A DNA stretch of 64,000 bases from Pollenia angustigena. Lineage: Eukaryota > Arthropoda > Insecta > Diptera > Polleniidae. The translations under genes were made by a program, and so were the position numbers. How positions within the stretch are numbered: position 1 is the stretch's first letter; the number at the start of each line of letters is the position of its first letter. Below, piece by piece: positions 33,228 through 47,159 of the stretch. Under the pieces are notes generated by a model, which saw nothing but the letters and a program-made list of their open reading frames with translations, did no database searches and had not been told where the DNA came from. The stretch is from assembly GCA_930367215.1 (NCBI GenBank), contig OV884059.1:50438957-50502956 (forward strand), given 5' to 3'.

Positions 33228-36200
33228 TTAGTATTGACTATTACCTATCGCCCTCCTAATTCTGCACTTCAGCCAGGGTCTACAAAGCTTAGCATTTATT
33301 CCCTTTGCAAATTTGCTCTGTATAAAGTTTTTCCTATAGACTTCTTGGCCAGGCATATATTTTATGATTCTACTTTTGAGATTGTAAGGTCTCACATTGC
33401 GCAAATAGGCGTCATGTAACTTTTCGCTCACTTTTTGATGGGCCAGTTGCATTTGTGATGACTTAGGTAATACTAACATTTCCCCTTCTCCAGCAGATTT
33501 CAGTTTTCTCAATATTTCATACGCGTCCGCGAGGGTTATCATGTTGTAGCCAGTTAGTGAAAAATAAGGTGTTACCCCAGTAGACGAATGAACCATAGAC
33601 CTAAGTGAACATTCTATTTTAGACAAATTCTCATCCCATTTCGATTGGTCATTGTTCAGAAAACTTCGGATAGAACTCAGTATAGTCTGATTGACCCTTT
33701 CGCTAGCGTTAGATTGCGGTGAATAGATCGGGGTACGGGTATGTTTAACGCCGAATATTTTTAAGAAACCATTAAAGGCTTCGGAGGTAAACTGTTTACC
33801 ATTATCCGAGTGTAACATTTCCGGTACTCCGAATTTATAAAACACCTCATCCCGTAAAAATTTAATCACTGCTTTGGTGGTAGCTTTGGACAACGCTTTT
33901 AACAAAACAAATTTGGTTTTGTGGTCTAATACGATAAAAATAAAGGTGTCGCCGGACTTTGTTCGGGTATTGGGTCCTAAGAAGTCTATGTATATTTTCT
34001 GAAACGGCCTTTGAGTCTTGACTTCACAGCCCATAGGTGGTCGTAAAGTTTGTTTTGGGTGTTTAATCTCTTTACACGTACCGCATTCTCTTACAAAATC
34101 CCTAATCTGCTTCACCATATAAGGCCAATAAAAATACTCGCGTATATTATACAACGTTTTCGCAATGCCTCCATGCGAGGTATTGTCAACATGAGATTTA
34201 CAAATAAGACTGTGTGTTAATTCACCCGGCACCCATATTTTCCAGCATTCTGCTTCGTTATCTAGGTCGTTTCGGTTAAATTTGACTTTCTTGTATACAA
34301 TGCCTTCTTCCACTTTTAAATCAGGCAATCGGTCCCAATTTTGCTCTACCGTGTCTATTAAGGCTAGATAATCTTTATCTTTGGAAGCTTCAGAGTTAAA
34401 ATCTATCAATGGGCCACTATTTAAAACCACTTCCTCCATGTCCTGACGCGAAAGTATATCGGGGACAACGTTTTTCGTTCCTTTTCTGTGCTCGATATTA
34501 AATTTAAAGCCCCGCAGCTTTAAACTCCATCGAGCAAGTCTCCCGTTTAAATCTTGCTGACGCATCAGCCATTTAAGACTGGAATGGTCCGTGATGACCG
34601 TAAAGTCCATCAACTCTATATACTGCCGAAACTTTTCTATGGCCAAGACGACTGCGAGACACTCTTTCTCTGTTGTTGAATAGTTCTTCTGGGCCTGGTT
34701 CAGTTTCTTCGAAAAGTATTCGATAGGGTGTTCGCCCTCTTCATCGTCCTTTTGAAACAGAACCGCCCCTATTCCTACGTTTGACGCGTCGCATTGGACA
34801 AAGAATGGCCTTTCGAAGTCCGGGCTGGACAAAACTGGGCTTGTAACTAACCTAAGCTTGAGCTGTTCAAAAGATTCCATAGCCTCAGGGGTAAAATTAA
34901 ATTTAGGAGTTTTTTTAAGGGTATCCGTTAAAGGTGCTGTAAGAGTGGAAAAATCATTAATGAAACGACGATACCGCCCTACTGTGCCTAAAAATCTTCG
35001 CAAGTCTTTTTGGTTCTTCGGTGGACCTATATCCAAAATAGCCTTTACTTTTTATTCATCGGGTTTCAGTTTTCCCCCACCAACTATGTTTCCTAAGTAC
35101 TTCAACTCTCGGTAACAAAATTTTGATTTTTGCATATTAATTGTTAGTTTAGCGTACGTTAATTTCTGTCCCACAACACGAAGCATGTCCATATGATCTT
35201 CGAAGTTTGATGACACTACCAACAAATCGTCCAAATAGATAAATACTCTGTCCTTTAACTCAGATGGCACCACTTTATCCATCAACCGACAAAGCCTCTA
35301 GGCAGCGTTCCACAGTCCAAAAGGCATCATTTTGAATTGATACTGAGGCCTGCCAGGAATTGTGAACGCTGTCTTTGGTCGGCTTGCCAGAAGGCGTCCT
35401 TGAGGTCAATTGATGAGATAAAGTGGGTGTCTCCCAGCCTCGCCAATAAACCGTCTATATTGGGCAGAGGATACGCATCCTTCCTTGTAACCTTATTGAG
35501 CTCCCGGGCATCGAGGCAAAGCCTGTTTTTGTTGGGCTTAATGACCAAGGTCATACGATTGTTCCACTTTGCTCCAGTGGCTACTTCGATTACGTCCAGT
35601 TCAATCATCCTGTCAAGTTCAGCGTAGATAAGTTTCTGCACTGCTGGACTTACGGGGTAGTGTCTCATCTTTTTGGCCGGTGCATCTCCAGTGTCAATTG
35701 TGTGTTTTTCGATTTGCGTTCTTCCCAAGCCAAACTGTGTGTAACACCGAAACGATTGTTTTACATTTTCCAAAATTTTTCGTTGACGGGACGTTAATGA
35801 GTGCATCTTGGACTCTTCCGAATCTTTGAGAGAAATTTCATGGACTATACTATTTTCAAATGAAACCTTTAGACCTACTTTTTTCCAAAAATCATACCCT
35901 AAAATCAGTTCTTGACTTAAGTTTGGTACTAGATATAACATCATTTCCACAAATTTATTCCCATATTTAATTTTTACGAAAATTTTGCCAATTAATAAAT
36001 GTTGTTTCCCATCCGCTGTACGCACAGAAGATTTAAAATCGAGTATTTTCGCATCCATTTGTTTAACTTACAGACACTATCTAACAGTCCTTGATATTGA
36101 GTATAATTAATTTCGACTGTCATATAGGGTCTAATGTCATTTTCGCTACCTATTACCGTGGATGCTATTTCCCTTCTCTCTTCTTTTCTTGAGGCGTATC

Positions 36201-36423
36201 TTTCTCTGGTTTTTCGGATTCTATTGCTAACTATGGGTACATAATCTGTAAAAATTTCGGAACGAATTCGGTTGTAGTTTTCTAGACGCTGTTCATACGA
36301 TAGGCCTGGATTTAGACCATGTGGTTTTAAGGTATAATTTGGTTTCAAACGATAATTGTTTTCTTCAGTTTCTTCATCCGGTTGTTTGAATTTGTCTGGG
36401 GTTGGGTTTGCGTCGAGCATTGC
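33228..36423 (-). pseudogene. Pol of element A', broken
   Basis: Same domain content and the same shared lesions as pol of A: the protease deletions near 36066-36074, the 19-bp RT deletion near 35388, and the TAG at 35298-35300. A private Glu-to-stop change at 35052-35054 further splits the RT region, leaving an open frame of 602 codons over RNase H and integrase. Integrase D-D-E residues are all present. Confidence 0.9.
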
Positions 36424-37712
36424 ATACGTCGGGAATGACCTAAAGGCATACGGGTCAAAGATCGTTTGGCAATATTCCTTTCTGCCCTTTTGCACTCCTC
36501 TAGTAGCTGATCCAGACTGTCAATCCTAATGGGGAAAACCAGTTTAGCCAACCCATCTTTCAGGTTGTCTTTAACAATTTTTACCAGTTCGCTCTCTAGT
36601 ACGCTTACCCTCATTTGGTTTTTAAGTTTGACGATTTCGGTTATGAACACATCCGCAGACTCATTTGGCGCTTGCCTACGCTCCATTATTTTCCTTTGAA
36701 TTTCGAAATCGCTTTCAAAATTTCTGAATTTTTTTATCAGGTGGTGTTTAAAAGTCTGCCAGTCGCATATCGGATGCTTCATTCTAAAGGACCAGAACCA
36801 GTTGCTTGCCTCCCCCGTGACTAAGTGATGAAAACCCTTCATTAAAACTTCCCATGAACAGTTATAATCGTGTTTCAAGGCCTCCACCCGAAAAACAAAA
36901 TCCTCAACCGTAAGTGACTTATTTGTACCATCGTACCTTATCCCCTATTTTTCTAATTGGTTAGGAGTTATTGGTTTAAAGCCATGAAACAAAGGTGAGT
37001 TTCCAAAACCTGGGTATTGTGCATCAAAATTCTCAGGAATATTATCGAATACTGGTTGGGCTAAGTTGGGTTGATGCAGGCGTTGTTGCCGGAACATTTG
37101 AGGGTCATTATGTGCAAAATGTTGTGCTGGCGGTGGTCTGTTATGATTGTTATTAAAAGGGGTTTGAAATGCTCTCTGTTGGTCATAGGGTCCATTGTTA
37201 CGGAAAGTCTGGTTCTCCGAAGAGACTCCACGTTCGGAACGCAAGGACTTCCTTATCAATCGTGGTAGCATAAGTTGCATATTCTGAACCTCATTCATAA
37301 TTGCAGCCTGTGCAGCTCCCACCGAAGCACTGACATAATCCCTCAGCGTCAAGCCGTCCTCATTAATGACCATTTCAGGGTCAACTTCTTCGCCAACAGG
37401 GGGTAAATTATTCCTATTCATGTTTCCTAAAGCCAAGTCACGAGTACCCTGGTTACCTGTCTGTCCACTTATTTCCCTGGCAGTTCTGCTGCTGTAGGTC
37501 GGTGTACGAATTGTACTAAAACTATCAGGTGAAGAATGGGTTTGTGGTCCAAATCCGGGTGGGAAGCTAATTGACAATAAAGGAGTTACCGCGTTTGTAG
37601 AAACAATAGGTGCTGCGTTTGGGTTGTTAACTGTTGCCGCCGTCGTGGTTGGAACGTCGTCGCTATGGCCTGCTCGGTTTCTACTAGATGACCGGTGTCG
37701 TCTAGTACTCAT
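36424..37712 (-). pseudogene. Gag of element A', broken
   Basis: As in A, but without the 13-bp deletion, so the N-terminal frame is open for 255 codons (37712-36945), up to the shared Trp-to-TAG change (...NQLEK-stop). The capsid part follows in frame (36887-36345), ending in the shared deletion of about 310 bp. The intact hAT target ATTTGTAC is at 36921-36928 with no insertion. Confidence 0.87.
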
Positions 37713-39674
37713 CCTCAGCCAAGACTGTTCGCAGGTCGAGAAAAACTTTCAACTAAAACAATCAAGCAACGAAGACGAAACCCTACTGAACGAATTACCC
37801 GTGGATAAACTCGCAACTTCAAGTCAAGAAAACTAATGGACTTCAATTATAAAAATTAAAAAAAAAAAAAATACTCAAATGTAAACGTTCAAGGAATTAG
37901 CACGTAACTTTCCTTTCCCAATATCCCGAAGCAATTATAATTTAAGAAAATATTATTCCTTTAAATTATAATTTTTATTAAGATCCCAAGAAAATGTAAT
38001 TCCATAAAAAGTAATAATCAAGATATAAGTGACAAAAGATCTTCACAAATTTATTTGTATGCAAAGCATCAATTGTCCTTAGAGAAAAATCCGAGTGTAA
38101 GTGAGATTGTAACTATTATACAACCTTACAAACTAATACCAAAGAAAAATATTGTTAACCGTTTAAACCGGCTCGTTAACAGCTTAAAAGATTGGAAGCT
38201 TCAAAAAAAGTTAATTTAGGACAATGTATGTATGTATATAGTAAATACTAATGAAAAAAAGTTAAATTGCAGTATTGTTGTTATCAAAGTATATTTATAT
38301 AAGTATATATAAAAAAAATTACAGAGAAACTGAGAAATATAAAAGAAATCGTATCGAAGGGATTCATAAAAGAATTATTCTAAATTTTAATGCATTGCCG
38401 ATGTTTAAAAAAAAGGAAGATCAATATGAAAAACATTGTATAATGATAAGCGTTGATTATTAATATGTATCGAAAATGTAAGAGCCAAGTTATCCCCGTA
38501 AATGTATTCATAAAAGAAAAATCAATTGTAATTAAAAAAATTCAAATGTATGCAAAATAACGATTATTATATAACTTTACAACCCAAATATTTAGTAAAG
38601 AATGAGCTTTAAGAAAATCTTATATCCTCAAATTTGAAGTAATCAAAAAAAATTTAAAAAAAAAATGTAAAAGTAACAATATCATAGAAATAATCATTGA
38701 TTATTAACCTATGTTAAAAGGTATTTGCAAAAATAAATGAATTTTTAAATAAATTTATTTAAATTGTAATAGTTTTAGAGAAAAGAGTATGTTTTTATGT
38801 ATATAATACTATATAAGATTAATTAAAAACTACTTTCTAGATGCAAATAAGTTTACGTTATGTTAGTAGAATATAAGTCTAGTATAAGAATTCAAATATG
38901 ACCAAAAATATTGTTAATCTATTATATTATCAACTACAAATAATTAAGGTTAATTAGTTTTCAAATATTTAATTCAATATATACAAAATAAGTTCTGGTT
39001 GAAATTTTGGTAACAGACGTATAGTGGCGAAATGTGTATGATATTTTCACTCGAGTTTAAGTTTATCGAATATTTTGTCCTCAGAATTGAGAACTCAAAA
39101 ACTCATACGATGTTCAAATGTATAAAAATCAATCATGTCAAAAAAAAATTGTTCACGTATAGTGCGTAAAGTGTTGTAACCAACAAGTTTTCTATCTTCA
39201 ATCAACTGTAAACGAAAGCACAGGACAAATCGACATAGAGTGAATCTCCTGGATTTTCCTCACCTCTCATCCAGTAATGAAAACATACGATCCCCTAGCT
39301 ATATAGCCGCCGTATCAAGTTTTTCATAATGGATTCGAGTGGATTCCATCCATTCGACTCCCTCAGTTTCTTCTCTTATGTCGGAAGCCATTGCTACTCA
39401 GGCTTGGTGTTTGCTTGACACCTTCCAGGACATAGGTCGTCAGTCATAAGGTCCGAAAACTGAGATCCCAATACCTAACTTCTCCATACGATGCTGTCGC
39501 AACGCAGGAATGGTGAGTATTTAACACCTTCCGGGACAATCGTCAAAAATATGGAAAAAAAAAGTAATTGGATTGAACATTTTACCCTGAAATGTTCAAA
39601 GGTGTGGAAGCCGGCAAAGATTAATTAAAACACCTTCAGGCTAAATTACTTTAACCTAAAGGGCTAAATCTCTT
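37713..39674 (-). other. 5' leader of element A'
   Basis: Duplicate of 15308-17270 with few differences. No gene and no recognisable primer-binding site. Confidence 0.55.
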
Positions 39675-41596
39675 TGAACTGAATCAAAACCCCAACTTCG
39701 CTTCGCGATGGACTGTGGCACGCTGGTGTTTGGACTGAAGCTCGCCGGAAATGGGGGGTTCATGTCCATCTACTCATACAGACACAATTTAATTCGTGCC
39801 GAAAAAACGAATGCTGTTGATAGACCGAAGCGACAAAAAAACAAAAAAAAAAAACATTGAACAAAGACCGATTGTCGATTGAGGCTACCGAAAACTTTAC
39901 CGCTATTCTCGACATGATTGCCTCGAGTCATCAGGACCAGATGTTCTCGTCCTGGACAGGGCAGCCAATATGACAATGTATTGCCATCCATGGCACTACT
40001 CCTTGCCTGAAAATTAAAGTGTTTTGGAGTAATGCCCCAGTTCGTTACTTACCACATCGACATACGCGTGTTACCTTTTCAACCAAATTTAAATAACTCA
40101 AAACATTATGTATGCTTTCATCCAATTACATGATATACAATATGTTTATTTAAAAATAATTGTTATTTAAAATATGTATAAGTATATTATAGTAACTATT
40201 TTATAAAGATCTAAAAAACAAATATTTATAAATCAAAATGATTAGGATTTTTAAATCAAAAAAAAAAAATACGATAATAAAAATAATTAGATATATAAAA
40301 AAAACTTATTTCCTTTTTTTCTTATTTAAATTGCTCGTAGGGTCATTCAACTCTAGCAAATAACTGAATAGTGACAATACTATTCCATCAAGAATTTTTT
40401 TACAAAATTCAGGAATTAATTTTAAATGCAATTTGAAATAAAAACCAAAAAAATGTTAAAAAAAAGACAAGGATTTTGGCAAATGTTTTTGTTAAATTTA
40501 AAAGAAAAATAACGAAACAAGTCTTACTTAAAATTGTTTGCTGGGAGATTAAAAAAAAAAACATTTTCAGTGGTCCATTCATTCAAGGATGTACTTAAGT
40601 TATTGTTATCGTATCTAGTTAGTTCTATCATTAAATCATATACATATCCAATTGTTTATTCAATTGTCTTATTATTACTATTTTTTTTTTCTAACATAGG
40701 ATCCTTATATTTAATAATTTATTCAATATTTGTATTATTTGCTTATTTAGACGTAAGGCAATTGCCCAGGAGGGCCTACCAAAGGATTTATCCAGGTATT
40801 TTTGTTTTCGTTTTTTTCAATTTTTTTTTTTTTTTTTTTTTTTATAAGTTATCCTAGATATATAAAATATTCTATTTTCAAGGTAAGTACTTATTTAATT
40901 ACTCGGTCAAGTTATTCAGAAATTCAAGAACTGAATAGTCTATCCGATACCACTATTTCGCAATTCAAAATTCAGTTTAGGTATGTCAATGGGAACCCTA
41001 GTCGGAATATCAAAATTAATTCGAAATCATTCGCATCAAGTTCCCGTGCCGAACCTGAATTTGTTTATCCGAACCTAATTTAGTTCCCCAATTTAAGTTA
41101 CAGTCTGGTCCAGATATTCGAATTTAGATATAGTCTGAATATTCGGATTCAAATCCCCATTATCAAATTTGTACCTGAATTCAAATCTGGGTTAATGGTT
41201 AAATTGAATTTAATTATCCCAGTCTAAATGCAATATTCAAATTCACGCAGAGCCGCCAAATCCATTTAAGTTTTGTTTTTTTTTCTTTTTTTTTTAATTA
41301 CGTTCCGAACTTCCCATCCAAATTTAATTTGCTCAATTGAGACTTAAATTCAAATGATTAGCTTTCAAAATCAGTTTAAGCAACAAAATTCAAAAGGGTT
41401 TTAGTTATTATTTGGTCAATTATGACCATTTATTTGGTTACTACTGTCTACTTATTTAGTTAGTAATGACTACTCAACTGGTTACTAATGACTACTTCTT
41501 TAGTTAATAATGACTATTGATTTAATTAGTAAGAACTATTTACTTAGCTAATAATAAATGTTTGCTTGGTTAGTAACAAACGTTTATCCTTATATA

Positions 41597-41821
41597 CAAG
41601 GCAAATTCATCCCAGGTAATCTCGGTACTACAACAAGTACAACTCGTACAAAAACCACAAGCAATTTGTTTTTGTAAAATCATTGTACAATGTCAAAAAC
41701 AGAAATAAAACAAAACAGAAACAAAGATAATAAAAGAGAATAAACAAAATTTTGACATCCAACAGTGATTTTAGCTAATATCAGCAGGGCTTTTAAGACC
41801 ACCTTTAATAAATTCGCCTTG
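41597..41821. mobile_element. 225-bp hAT-type MITE (LTR 4)
   Basis: Same element, with the 8-bp duplication CTTATATA at 41589-41596 and again after 41821. Confidence 0.7.
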
Positions 41822-43293
41822 CTTATATATTTAAAAAAAAAAAATTCCAAATTATGTCAAAGTTGAATGTTGAATTGGTTTTAATTAAAAAAAAGTTTGT
41901 ACGTAGAGGTATTCAAAATTGAAATAGGATACGTAAATCGAACCTACGGGTGCTCGAATCTTGTGAAATACCCAAATTTAAAATTGGCTTATTCAAATTA
42001 AGGTAGGGTGATAAAATAATTATGAACAACCATTAATGTTCAAATATTAGGAAACCAAATTCAGACTCTAAGGAAAGTTCAAATTCTCTTTCAGGGATTT
42101 AAAACAAAGTTTTTACGAATTTAATCTTTTTCAAGTCTAAATTTTGTTTCCGTTTCCCGATCTCCAATTTAATTTTGGATTAAGTATTCAAACTCAGGTG
42201 TGTTATTTGATCCAAACATCCAAGCACAATTCAGTCGGGGTACTCTAATCCGAATCTACGTCCAATAATCCATATTCAATATTTGTCATGGCCCGTATGT
42301 TTCAGTACAAGGCAAATCCAATATTTGTGATTAGTTTTACTTATTAAAAATTCTTCGAGTTAAAAAATTAAAAAAAATCAATAAATTTATAATTCCCTAA
42401 ATTAGGTCTTTTTTCAAGATTTAATTGTATTTTTTTTCGATAAAATCTTCAAATGTGACTTTGGTTTAAACGTTCATATTAAAACTTAGAATGTAAATTA
42501 GCGTTTATGTTATTATAATACAATTCCAGTTTGGTTCATTCGCTGGTTGCTTTAGAAATATGTTGTTTTAATAATTAAATCAATACCTGGTTTCTTAACA
42601 CTGCAGTTACACGTTCAAGTGTTTCTTGATGTGCTTCCACATGTGCCGTTGTTCACGGGTTTTCAAAACAAAATTGAAAGTTGCGATGTAGACCGCAATC
42701 AATTTTGAGCAACTTACTTTAGAACTATAAACACAAAAAAATGTGTCTGTATTAAAACGTGAAACTTGATCGGGTAACTCGCAAGCAAGTGTCAGTTATG
42801 GAACTGATTTTACCATTTAAATTGATGAACGATTGCATTTAGAAACATTCGAAAACTTGTCAATCAATTTTACCGAACCAACTTGATTATCAACCTGAAA
42901 CTTGACAATCAATTTTTTTCTGTTCTACCGGAAAAAATTGATAATCAATCTGAAAACTTGAAAATCAATTTGAAAAATGGATAGTCAATTCTCAAGATTG
43001 ATTATCAAGGCACAGAACTGAAGGTCTGTTAAGAAAATCAAAATCCAATTAAAAACTGAAAACCATTACTACTTATTGAATGTACAAAAAAGGTAAAATT
43101 TTAAATATATTTATTATAGGACTAAACTACGGCTTCTGGTGTGTGTACTTGCCAAACTGTGGATTGCAGTGGGTGGGGTGTGTACGGATTTAGCATGAGT
43201 TGCTGCAATAAAATATTGCCGTCGAATTGGTCGCAGTTGCAGTGATCCCACCGCACTTGTCAGTTGCTGGTTATAAAGTTGTTTTATTTTGTT

Positions 43294-43952
43294 CTAAGTT
43301 TTCCTTTTTTTGCTGATGCTGCTGCAATTGTTGTCAACAATCTTGTAAAATTTCACCTTCCGAATCGGATAAATCCGGTTGTTGTTGTTTGTTGTCTGGC
43401 TTGTTGTTCTTGGTGTTATACAAAATGCATTTTGACGTAATGCCGTATCCGTTATAAAAACGTGACAATGTTGGTTTTGTCGTTGTTGTTTTTCCGTTAG
43501 AAAACGTGGCAACGTTGATTTTGTTGTTGGGCCTAGAAAACGTGGTAAAGTTGATTTTGTTGTTGGGCCTAGAAAACGTGGTAAAGTTGATTTAGTTGTT
43601 GGGCCTAGAAAACGTGGTAAAGTTGATTTGGTTGTTGGGCTTAGAAAACGTGGTAAAGTTGATTTTGTTGTTGGGCCTAGAAAACGTGGCAAAGTTGATT
43701 TTGTTGTTGGGCCTAGAAAACGTGGCAAAGTTGATTTTGTTGTTGGACCATTAATAGCTGGTGTAGATGGAAAAAACGTTTAAAAATGGATGGCGAGGAT
43801 TTGATCGTGGACGTTTGAGAGTGGTGACGATTGTTGGTAAAATTATTGTGGCGGTGTACAACAAACATTAATCGGTCGGCCAGTAGTATTTGTGTTATAT
43901 CGTATATGGTGTTGAGGTTATGTATCACCTGTTCTACCTCACTATTACACAT
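43294..43952 (-). pseudogene. LTR-borne repeat protein frame (LTR 4)
   Basis: Recent duplicate of 20889-21547, with the same 79-codon and 144-codon frames. Because the copies are nearly identical, this is not independent evidence for coding. In LTRs 3 and 5 the 79-codon part persists (28960-29199 and 51362-51601) with replacements such as VIH to FLR, but the repeat frame is broken. Confidence 0.28.
43496..43747. repeat. 36-bp minisatellite in LTR 4
   Basis: Seven full 36-bp units, duplicate of the LTR 2 array, frame intact. Confidence 0.9.
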
Positions 43953-46228
43953 TAATACGCCGCACAGGTTTTAGGCAGTGTGCACCAACATTTAAAGCCA
44001 AGAAGACTTCCATACATCCAGCCATATCAATATGTTTGCATGAGCCACGTGACCCAGTAACGATGGAAACCTCTTTTTTCTGTACATACACACGACATTT
44101 AATTAATTGTTAATGCGTTTTTTCTTTAAAAGAAAATTCTGGCATAATTACCTGTTTAGACTTTCCCTGCCATCTCATAGGAAATAAAAAATCACCACCG
44201 CATTTCTTTTACACAACACTCACAAATTTTTCTTTTTATATTAATAATTTTAGTTTTTAATCTTTTTTTAAAAAAAAATTGCTCATGAAAAATTTGCAGA
44301 TAAAAGAACCGACTTCTCAACGACTGCCACTTGTTGAATGACTTTTCTTATTAGAATTGTGTATCCCCACGCCATGTCTTCAAAACTTTGCTATTGCAGC
44401 CAATTCGCCTTGACAGAGTGGTATTTTTTTGTATATTGCAGGGTTGTATTTCCTTTAATTTGTACAGTGATGGAGCTCAGAGATGGGAATATTAATGTGA
44501 TTTTATATAAAAAAACGCCAAAATCAAAGTATTCGTCACAATTCTGGGCCCTTATGAAAAGCGAAGTTCAAAACCGGTTGTCTCTTATTTAAAAAAAATT
44601 TTTTTACCAGTTTTATTTAGTTTTTGTCTAGTTGCTCTGTATTCTGCTCGCACAATGGCGAAGGGTATATAAGATTCGGCACAGCCGAATATAGCACTCT
44701 TACTTGTTTTTTATAAAACTGTGTGAAAATGGAAGAAAGAAGAAAATTAATTTTATTATTTTTAATTGAATTGCATAAAACTAGGGTATTCATTCGGTTG
44801 ACCATTAATCGGTTAACCAATTAATTTCTATTCGATTAACTGATCGGTTAATTTAAAATTGGCAGTCGATTAACCGTTGTAACAAAAATTATAATTTTTT
44901 GTAGTATTAAACCATATTTTTTTGTGTTTTAAACAATGGGTGAGTTCAAAAACGTCGGTTACAAAGCAACTCGCTTTTTAAAATACATTCTACAGTGCAA
45001 CCATTAACAATTTTACAACGTTAACCGTACCAAAATTCTCCAAAACTGCACCAAAATAGTTGTGTTCAGAGTTATTTTTGTATACAATATATTTCCTTCT
45101 ATAAATACATTTTTAAAATACAGTACAAAAACAGAAATTAAGGAATTCGGAAACGAACTTTTTTGCAAAATGTTCGGTGCTCACTTTTGTCAGGATGAGT
45201 TAGATGCTGACCTGACAACAAAAGAAACTTACGATAGTAACGCAACAACAGAATTAATCCAAACAATTAGAATTGTAAACAATTTTAAAAAATAACATAG
45301 GATTTAAATGGTATAATGAAAGATTTTATATGCTTAGAGAAATCCAGAAAAAAGACTGAGAATTTAGATATTCTGTATTATGGGTTGCTTTCGATTTTTC
45401 CAACATTAATTAACATTCACTTCCTACAATAATTGGTAAACATTATGTTAAAAAATATTAAAATTTAGCATTTTACTTATAGATTTTTCTATTTCCGTAT
45501 ATATTTTGTTTTAGTAAGTATTTTTATATGAACGATTTCCCATATCATAAATACATGATCTTCCTGGATTTTTTATTTCCTCAATAAGTTTCAGGGCCAT
45601 ATTTTCTTTAACATCCATTTATGTTTAATTTTTTTTTTTAATTATTCAGCACAAAATGAAAAATTTAATAAGTGGCAGCTCAATTCAACTCTTATGTACA
45701 AATTGAAAAAAATAGGCATCTCAGTTCATTTTGTTCGGCACAAGAATTAAAATGAAACCAATTCAAGAAAAAACGTTCCGAACAAATTCATTGCTCTCTC
45801 TCTCAAAAGTAAAACGTCAAACTCAATATAAAAAAAATTTTGTCCGGACAAAAATTTTGTTCGGAACGCATGGGTGAATCGAGCTTTAGAGTATTAAAAT
45901 AATTTGATTTATTTAATTTAAGGAAGTCTTTTGTGTACAAAATTCCTTCAAGCGATTCTTTCATGAACTTAAGCCTAATTAAAAATATTAAAAAAATTTG
46001 GATTAAAAACCATAAATAGTTCAACAAAATAACCACAATACTAATTATTGTTAAAGCTAAGGCACGAGCTCTATGTGTACATTTGTCCTTCAAGTTGTGC
46101 TGAAAAAGGTCAACAGAAAAGAAAAAGACAAAATGAAAAAACAAAAAATGTACTTGGACTTCAAGAAAAATTCTTGACAAAAGTACGAAAAAACAGAAGT
46201 AAGGAAAAAACATGTTAAATCAATTAAA

Positions 46229-46482
46229 ATGGATAATCATTCAGGAGAGCAAATTTCGATCTACCAAATGTTAGAATACAATTTGGTTTAAGAATTGATG
46301 TTTGACTATTGACGTCAGCAGTCGTCGATGGCTGCGAGTGTAAGACGGCAAATCCATCTGAGGAGATTGAGTGGTTGCAATCGGAACATGTCATGGTAAC
46401 CTGCCATCTAAGGGCTGCCATACGTCCTATGGATATGACTTATATACCAAAATATCGGAAATTAGTAGAACATATTTTATAA
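46229..46482 (+). pseudogene. Possible coding relic in spacer (copy 3)
   Basis: Third copy of the same relic. A substitution (caatcggaac for caatcgaaac) changes a Lys to Glu in the second frame, so it is not being held unchanged. Function unknown. Confidence 0.2.
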
Positions 46483-46928
46483 AAAACTCGGAAAAATCGG
46501 TTCAGATACAAAAAAGTAATGACCAAAATTAAATTTCTTTTTTTTTAAATACCCACTTTCGGGAACCATAGATCTCCCCGAGTCCAAGCTTTATAAGTCA
46601 AGTAAATGGTAAATTTCTTCTTCAACACGTTGGTATATAAATCTGTCAAATCGGTTAAAAAATGGCTGAGTTATAACCGAAATACTGAATCCCCAAAAAT
46701 TACTCTTTTTTTATAATTAACTTTGTTAAAATATATGTATACAAGTATATATAAATGTTTATATATAAATATAACTTAACTAAATGGTAAAATTCTTCCT
46801 TAGCACGTCGGTATATAAAAATATCAAATCGGTTAGACAATGGGTAATCTATGAGCAAAATACTCCAAAAATGGGCTAAAAAACATCAACATTTTTATAA
46901 AAACTTAAATTTTATAACCGAAATACTG

Positions 46929-47159
46929 GGGTCTAATCACCGCATACGATATCGAGCGAAATTCATCGAAATTATTTATTTTGGTATCTTGAAACTCGAT
47001 ATCGAATGAAATGTATTGAGTTTGAAATAATAGCATTCGACATCGAGTAACTCGACATTACATTTATCGAGTTTTCATTCGATACGCCAGTGTCTATCGT
47101 ATGCAAAAAAATGTAATAGTTTATTCGATACGATAGTATCGAATGCGGTGATTAGACCC
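46929..47159. mobile_element. MITE with GGGTCTAAT inverted ends (spacer copy 3)
   Basis: Third copy, 231 bp, same boundaries and perfect 17-base termini as copy 2. Confidence 0.6.

Larger units (their letters stand above)
31159..44540 (-). mobile_element. Giant LTR retrotransposon, element A' (duplicate of A)
   Basis: Recent duplicate of 8767-22136: partial 3' internal region, pol, gag, leader and 5' LTR. Its 3' LTR is the copy at 24907-29789, separated from it by the junction segment. It shares every major lesion of A, so it arose by DNA duplication, not by transposition. Confidence 0.75.
39675..44540 (-). repeat. Long terminal repeat 4 (5' LTR of A')
   Basis: A 4,866 bp repeat, the recent duplicate of LTR 2 with few differences and the same length. 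It follows the A' leader and abuts spacer 3. The minisatellite frame (43496-43747) is intact, as in LTR 2. Confidence 0.65.
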